The translations under genes were made by a program, and so were the position numbers. The notes beneath the pieces were generated by a model, which saw only the letters and a list, made by a program, of their open reading frames with translations, made no database searches and had not been told where the DNA came from. Positions 32,657 to 36,739 of a stretch of DNA of 36,739 nt are shown in pieces (position 1 is the stretch's first letter; every line of letters starts with the position of its first letter). Source of the stretch: an uncultured Verrucomicrobia subdivision 3 bacterium (GTDB lineage Bacteria > Verrucomicrobiota > Verrucomicrobiia > Limisphaerales > UBA11358); assembly GCA_903895255.1 (NCBI GenBank), contig CAITTG010000024.1:1-36739 (forward strand), given 5' to 3'.

Positions 32657-35563
32657 ATGACCTTTCCCTTGCTGCCGTCACGGAGATTTTTAGCCGGTCT
32701 GCTGGCTGGCCTCTGGCTAATCCCCCGCCTGAGTTTCGCGCTGGGGCAGGAGCCATACATCGAAACCGCGGCCAGCGCGGGGTGCTTTCCTCTCGTGCAG
32801 AAAGGGCAGTCCGCCCGCCTCGTGGTGGCGACCAACGACCATCCCGGAGTCGTGCGCGCGGCGCACGATTTGCAGACGGATATCGCCCGGGTCACAGGGG
32901 TTTACCCGGCGTTCGTCAGCGGTGACCGTGCTTTGGGTAACCACGTTGTCATCATCGGCACCCTGGGGCGGAGCGCGCTGGTGGATCAGCTCGCACTGGA
33001 GCAGAAAATCGACGTCGCCGGCATTCGCGGCCAATGGGAATCGTTTGTCCTGCAAGTGGTGGCGAACCCCGTGCCCGGCGTCGATCAGGCGCTGGTGATT
33101 TGTGGGAGCGACCCGCGCGGAACCATTTTCGGCATTTACGATTTGTCGGAGGAGTTGGGTGTGTCGCCCTGGCATTTTTGGGCAGATGTCCCCGCGGCGC
33201 ATCATGACGAGGTCTTTGTGAGGGCCGGCCGCTTTGCGCAGGGTCCGCCCGCAGTAAAATATCGCGGCATCTTTCTCAATGACGAGGCCCCCGACCTCAC
33301 CGGTTGGGCGAATGCGACTTTCGGTGGCTACAACCACGCATTCTACACGAATGTTTTCGAGTTGTTGCTGCGCTTGAAGGCAAACTATCTCTGGCCCGCC
33401 ATGTGGAACAACTGCTTCAACGTGGACGATCCGTTGAATTACCAACTGGCCAATGAGTACGGCATCGTCATGGGCACGTCGCACGTGGAACCAATGATGC
33501 GCGCGGACAAGGAATGGGGCCGCGCCGGTTTTCGCGCCAGCGAGTGGAATTTTGAAACGCATTCCAATGACCTGAAGACGTTCTGGCGGCAGGGCATCGA
33601 GCGGAACAAACACTGCGAGAACCTCATCACCATCGCCATGCGCGGCAAGATCGACACGCCCATGTCCGATACCGCCAACATCCACCTGCTCGAAAACATT
33701 GTCGCCAGCCAGCGGGAGCTCATCGCCGAGGTTTACCAGACCAACGCGGCGGCCGTGCCCCAGTTGTGGGCCCTGTACAAAGAGGTGCAACAATATTACG
33801 AGCTGGGCATGCGGGTGCCGGACGACGTGACGCTCCTCTGGTGCGATGACAACTGGGGCAATCTGCGCCGGCTCCCCTCACCGGCGGACCGCCAGCGCAG
33901 CGGCGGTTCCGGCATTTATTATCATTTCGACTACGTCGGCGGGCCCCGCAATTACAAATGGGTGGATTCCAGTCCCATTCCCAAAATCTGGGAGCAGATG
34001 AATCTCGCGTACCAATACGGCGCGGACCGGATCTGGATTGTAAATGTCGGGCATCTCCAGCACGTCGCCTTCCCCACGGAATTTTTCCTGAATCTCGCGT
34101 GGAATCCCAACCGGTGGCCCAAAGAGTCACTCCCTGAATATACGCGGCTCTGGGCGGAGCGGGAATTTGGCACCCAATTTGCCGCCCCCATCGCGGATAT
34201 TTATGCTCAATACACGAAATACAATGGCCGGCGGAAACCTGAATTGCTCGGGCCGGACACCTATAGTCTGGTGAATTATTCGGAGGCGGATCGCGTGGTC
34301 GCCGACTGGCAGGCCCTCGCCGCCCAGGCGGACTCCGTTTACCAAAGCCTGCCCGCCGACCGGCGCGATGCGTTTTTTGAACTGGTCCTGTACCCGGTGA
34401 AAGCGTGTGCCAATCTAAACCAACTTTACGTCGACGCCGCAAAAAACCGTTTGTACGCGGCGCAGGGCCGCGCCAGCGCCAATGACCAGGCGGCGGCGGT
34501 GAAACAACTATTCCAAGCCGATGCCGCGCTCGCGGACCAGTACAATCACACGCTGGCCGGTGGCAAATGGAATCACATGATGGATCAAACGCACATTGGC
34601 TACACGGGCTGGCAGCAACCGTCGAAAAATGTGATGCCAAAAGTGATGGAAATTCCCGTGCTCACGAATGCCGCCATGGGGGTGGCCATCGAGGGCTCCA
34701 CCGACGCCTGGCCCGGTGCGGCGGGCGAGGCGGTCTTGCCGTCCTTCGATAAATTCAACCAGCCCGTCCGCTATATTGACCTCTTCAACCGGGGGGCGGG
34801 ATCGTTCCCCTTTTCTGCCCGGGCCAGCGCCTCCTGGATCATTCTGGACCACACGGAGGGAACCGTTACGCAAGACCAGCGACTCCTGGTGCGGGTGGAT
34901 TGGCCCAACGCGCCGGCGGGTTTGACAAATGGGTTCGTAACTATATCCGATGACAGGACCAATTCCATAAACGTGCGGATTGACGTGGTCAATCCGCCGC
35001 AGACAGTGCAAGCCGGGCAGGGTTTTGTCGAGGCGGACGGGTATGTGTCCCTGGAGGCGGAACACTTTTCTGAGCAAACCGGGACGGGCCCCGCGCGCTG
35101 GGAAAAAATTGCGGGACTGGGCAACACGCTCTCCGGCATGACGATTTTTCCGGTGACTGCGGCCAGTGTCACGCCACCGGAACCGTCGCCCTGCCTGACT
35201 TACAAATTATCTCAGTTGCGCGCCGGCCCCGCCGCCGTGGAATTCATCCTGTCACCCACCTTAAACTTCGTGGCCGGCCGGGGCTTGCGCTTCGCTGCTT
35301 CGTTTGACGACGAACCGCCCCGCATCCTCACCGCCGTGCCCGCCAATTTTTCCGTGGGCGGCGGCGATGGCAACCGCGACTGGGAGGGGACCGTGAAGGA
35401 CGGCGTCCGCAAAGTGCACACGGGCTTCACCCTGGCCAGCCCCGGCGAACACACCCTCAAGGTTTGGATGGTGGATCCCGGAGTGGTCCTCCAAAAAATC
35501 ATCGTGGACCAGGGCGGGGTCAGGCCATCGTATCTGGGACCGCCGGAGAGTTTTCGGCAGTGA
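32657..35563 (+). CDS. GH115 family xylan alpha-1,2-glucuronidase
   Basis: GH115 enzymes remove (4-O-methyl-)glucuronic acid side chains from xylan. The 968-residue protein has a signal peptide (basic start, hydrophobic core, ending near SFALGQ). It then has the N-terminal domain with GTIFGIYDLSEELGVSPWHFWADVP and the catalytic part with KYRGIFLNDEAPDL, FGGYNHAFYTNVFELLLRLKANYLWPAMW and EYGIVMGTSHVEPMMR. WCDDNWGNLRRLP and a substrate loop WIVNVGHLQH are also present. The C-terminal beta-domain (about 750-960) is complete, with YVSLEAEHF near 810. It is probably cotranscribed with the GH8 gene. Confidence 0.92.
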   Translation: MTFPLLPSRRFLAGLLAGLWLIPRLSFALGQEPYIETAASAGCFPLVQKGQSARLVVATNDHPGVVRAAHDLQTDIARVTGVYPAFVSGDRALGNHVVIIGTLGRSALVDQLALEQKIDVAGIRGQWESFVLQVVANPVPGVDQALVICGSDPRGTIFGIYDLSEELGVSPWHFWADVPAAHHDEVFVRAGRFAQGPPAVKYRGIFLNDEAPDLTGWANATFGGYNHAFYTNVFELLLRLKANYLWPAMWNNCFNVDDPLNYQLANEYGIVMGTSHVEPMMRADKEWGRAGFRASEWNFETHSNDLKTFWRQGIERNKHCENLITIAMRGKIDTPMSDTANIHLLENIVASQRELIAEVYQTNAAAVPQLWALYKEVQQYYELGMRVPDDVTLLWCDDNWGNLRRLPSPADRQRSGGSGIYYHFDYVGGPRNYKWVDSSPIPKIWEQMNLAYQYGADRIWIVNVGHLQHVAFPTEFFLNLAWNPNRWPKESLPEYTRLWAEREFGTQFAAPIADIYAQYTKYNGRRKPELLGPDTYSLVNYSEADRVVADWQALAAQADSVYQSLPADRRDAFFELVLYPVKACANLNQLYVDAAKNRLYAAQGRASANDQAAAVKQLFQADAALADQYNHTLAGGKWNHMMDQTHIGYTGWQQPSKNVMPKVMEIPVLTNAAMGVAIEGSTDAWPGAAGEAVLPSFDKFNQPVRYIDLFNRGAGSFPFSARASASWIILDHTEGTVTQDQRLLVRVDWPNAPAGLTNGFVTISDDRTNSINVRIDVVNPPQTVQAGQGFVEADGYVSLEAEHFSEQTGTGPARWEKIAGLGNTLSGMTIFPVTAASVTPPEPSPCLTYKLSQLRAGPAAVEFILSPTLNFVAGRGLRFAASFDDEPPRILTAVPANFSVGGGDGNRDWEGTVKDGVRKVHTGFTLASPGEHTLKVWMVDPGVVLQKIIVDQGGVRPSYLGPPESFRQ

Positions 35564-35601
35564 ACCAAGGGCCGGTTTAAACTCGCTGCTGTGAAAGGTT
35601 C

Positions 35602-35625
35602 AGCCCTGGAATTTAAGCCAGGGCT
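35602..35625. terminator. Possible hairpin terminator after the GH115 gene
   Basis: AGCCCTGG (35602-35609) and CCAGGGCT (35618-35625) form a perfect 8-bp stem with an 8-base loop. It lacks a T run and overlaps the end of the antitoxin relic, so it may be fortuitous or a weak terminator. Confidence 0.3.
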
Positions 35626-36025
35626 TGTTCCAAAATCACCTCGGGATGTCGCGCCGCCACGCGCAACAGCACTCGTGCCGCGCCCGTCGGTTTGCGACGG
35701 CCCTGTTCCCAGTTGTGGAGAGTTTCAACACCCCTGCGTTCAAATCTTCCTGTTCATTTTTTGCATAAATATCCAGCAGTAATATCCGGTCACGTGCCAC
35801 CACCCAGTAATAAATGACGCGCGCACCGCCGCGTTTCCCATGGCCTTTGGCCGCAACACGCAGTTTTCGCAATCCGCCGGATTTGGGAATGATCTTGCCC
35901 GCCTCGGGATTTACCAGCAGCAGAGTCTGAACTTGTGCCAGTTCGTCGTCTCCCAGCAACGCCCCCAGCCTCTTGGTGAAAGGGCTGAATCCCTCAAAAA
36001 CCGTTGCTTCGAACCTACGCCAATG
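35613..36025 (-). pseudogene. HigBA-like toxin-antitoxin locus collapsed by internal deletion
   Basis: The minus strand reads a RelE/HigB-type toxin (about 36019-35733) with FEATVFEGFSPFTKRL, GDDELAQVQTLLLVNPEAGKIIP, SGGLRKLRVA and RVIYYWVV...LLDIYAKNEQEDL. No ATG, GTG or TTG precedes it in frame before a stop. Directly after EDL, in another frame, follows the C-terminal half of a HigA-type antitoxin (VETLHNWEQGRRKPTGAARVL...RHPEVI) ending at the TAA 35613-35615. The toxin end, the intergenic part and about 55 antitoxin residues, including the first half of its helix-turn-helix domain, are gone. The remaining open frame from 35959 to 35636 is therefore a chimera and unlikely to be functional. 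Confidence 0.75.
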
Positions 36026-36078
36026 AAGTAGTACGTCAAGCGAAGTTTAATTTTGGCTCCAGTTTAACCCGGTCCGGT

Positions 36079-36738
36079 TTAGCTCCTTGCCAATTCCGCC
36101 AGTTTCGCCACCGCCTGACCACGGTCAATCGTCTCCCCCGCCAGCTCCCACCCCTCGGCCAGCGACTTGGTTTTGCCCGCCACAAACAGGGCCGCCGCCG
36201 CGTTGAGCAGCACGGCGTCGCGTTTCGGTCCCTGCTCCGCGCCGGATAAAATCCGCCGCACGATCTCCGCGTTGGCAAATTTGTCGCCCCCCACCAGATC
36301 GGCCAGCGCGGCCGGCTGCAGGGGAAATTGTTCGGGTTGCGTGGTGGACACGGTAAATCCCCGCTCCTGATAAAATTCCGCAATCGTGTTCGCCCCCAAC
36401 GTGGATAGCTCATCCAAATGCCCCGCCTCACCCACCTGGCCGCACACCACCATCGCCCGGCGCACCCCGAGCGATTGCAGGACAATGGCCAGTGGCTCGC
36501 AGAATTCCGGGCGCGGCACCCCCATCAACATGGCCGAGGGACGCGCCGGGTTCAGCAACGGCCCCAGCAGGTTGAACACTGTGCGCTGCCCGCGCGCGGC
36601 GCACAGTTTCCGCGCCGGGCCGATATGTTGGAAAGCCGGGTGATAATTCGGCGCGAATAAAAAGGCAAAACCCCGCTCCCGCAGCATGGCCGCCGCCTCG
36701 GCCGGCGACAAATCAATCCGAATCCCCAGCGCCTCCAG
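36079..36738 (-). CDS. trpD: Anthranilate phosphoribosyltransferase, C-terminal part (cut by window end)
   Basis: TrpD joins anthranilate and phosphoribosyl pyrophosphate in tryptophan synthesis. The visible 219 codons enter from the right edge in frame with no start codon seen. They contain GFAFLFAPNYHPAFQHI, RTVFNLLGPLLNPARPS, VVCGQVGEAGHLDELS, and a complete C-terminus ending in VAKLAELARS. The N-terminal about 130 residues, with the phosphoribosyl-binding GTGGD loop, lie outside the window. DELS and the LLGPLLNPA block are as expected for a working enzyme. Confidence 0.95.
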   Translation of the reverse strand: MEALGIRIDLSPAEAAAMLRERGFAFLFAPNYHPAFQHIGPARKLCAARGQRTVFNLLGPLLNPARPSAMLMGVPRPEFCEPLAIVLQSLGVRRAMVVCGQVGEAGHLDELSTLGANTIAEFYQERGFTVSTTQPEQFPLQPAALADLVGGDKFANAEIVRRILSGAEQGPKRDAVLLNAAAALFVAGKTKSLAEGWELAGETIDRGQAVAKLAELARS

Positions 36739-36739
36739 C

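Overview
The window looks like part of a chromosome from the Verrucomicrobiota, probably a Pedosphaera/Limisphaera-like lineage. This is an inference from gene content, not from a marker-gene search. The clues are a pseudopilin with an exact H-X9-DG motif, a beta-barrel porin of the BBP2 type, a TIGR03067-like lipoprotein, GH8/GH115 xylan enzymes, lipid A synthesis (lpxA), an MlaEFD-type lipid transporter and a high-GC core. No rRNA, tRNA or CRISPR array was found.

Layout. 1-3016: tail of an unknown gene, a small PilZ-like protein, and two paralogous PfkB sugar kinases that converge on a shared terminator. 3017-5861: a GC-rich, partly repetitive gap, then a decayed defence or restriction-like locus: a PLD-type helicase with its middle deleted, an intact YhcG/DUF1016 nuclease, and a truncated N-terminal fragment of a third gene. 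5862-7986: lpxA and three small membrane or cytosolic proteins. 7987-15308: a large MMPL/RND exporter, a secreted protein made of aromatic-Pro repeats, then mlaE-mlaF-mlaD with overlapping or near-overlapping genes. This reads as an outer-membrane lipid-trafficking cluster. 15335-20198: metF with a small partner gene, a porin with its own terminator and long leader, a lipoprotein and a pseudopilin. 20243-23602: a beta-CASP metallo-beta-lactamase and the rplU-rpmA-obg operon, in which Obg carries an acidic insertion. 23640-25850: an AT-rich island with two unrecognised minus-strand genes. 25854-30360: rpmE, prfA, a small repeat-bounded element carrying a broken four-helix-bundle gene, a HAD phosphatase, an AI-2E family permease and proC. 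30482-35563: a Sel1-repeat protein and a GH8 + GH115 pair for glucuronoxylan. 35613-36739: a toxin-antitoxin locus collapsed by internal deletion, and the 3' part of trpD running off the window.

How it fits together. Envelope biogenesis (lpxA, RND, Mla, porin) dominates the left half. Translation genes (L21, L27, Obg, L31, RF1) dominate the middle, interrupted by an AT-rich insertion. The right end adds plant-polysaccharide breakdown. Several loci are relics (helicase, third restriction-like gene, four-helix-bundle gene, toxin-antitoxin), so the accessory DNA here is being eroded by deletions and point mutations.
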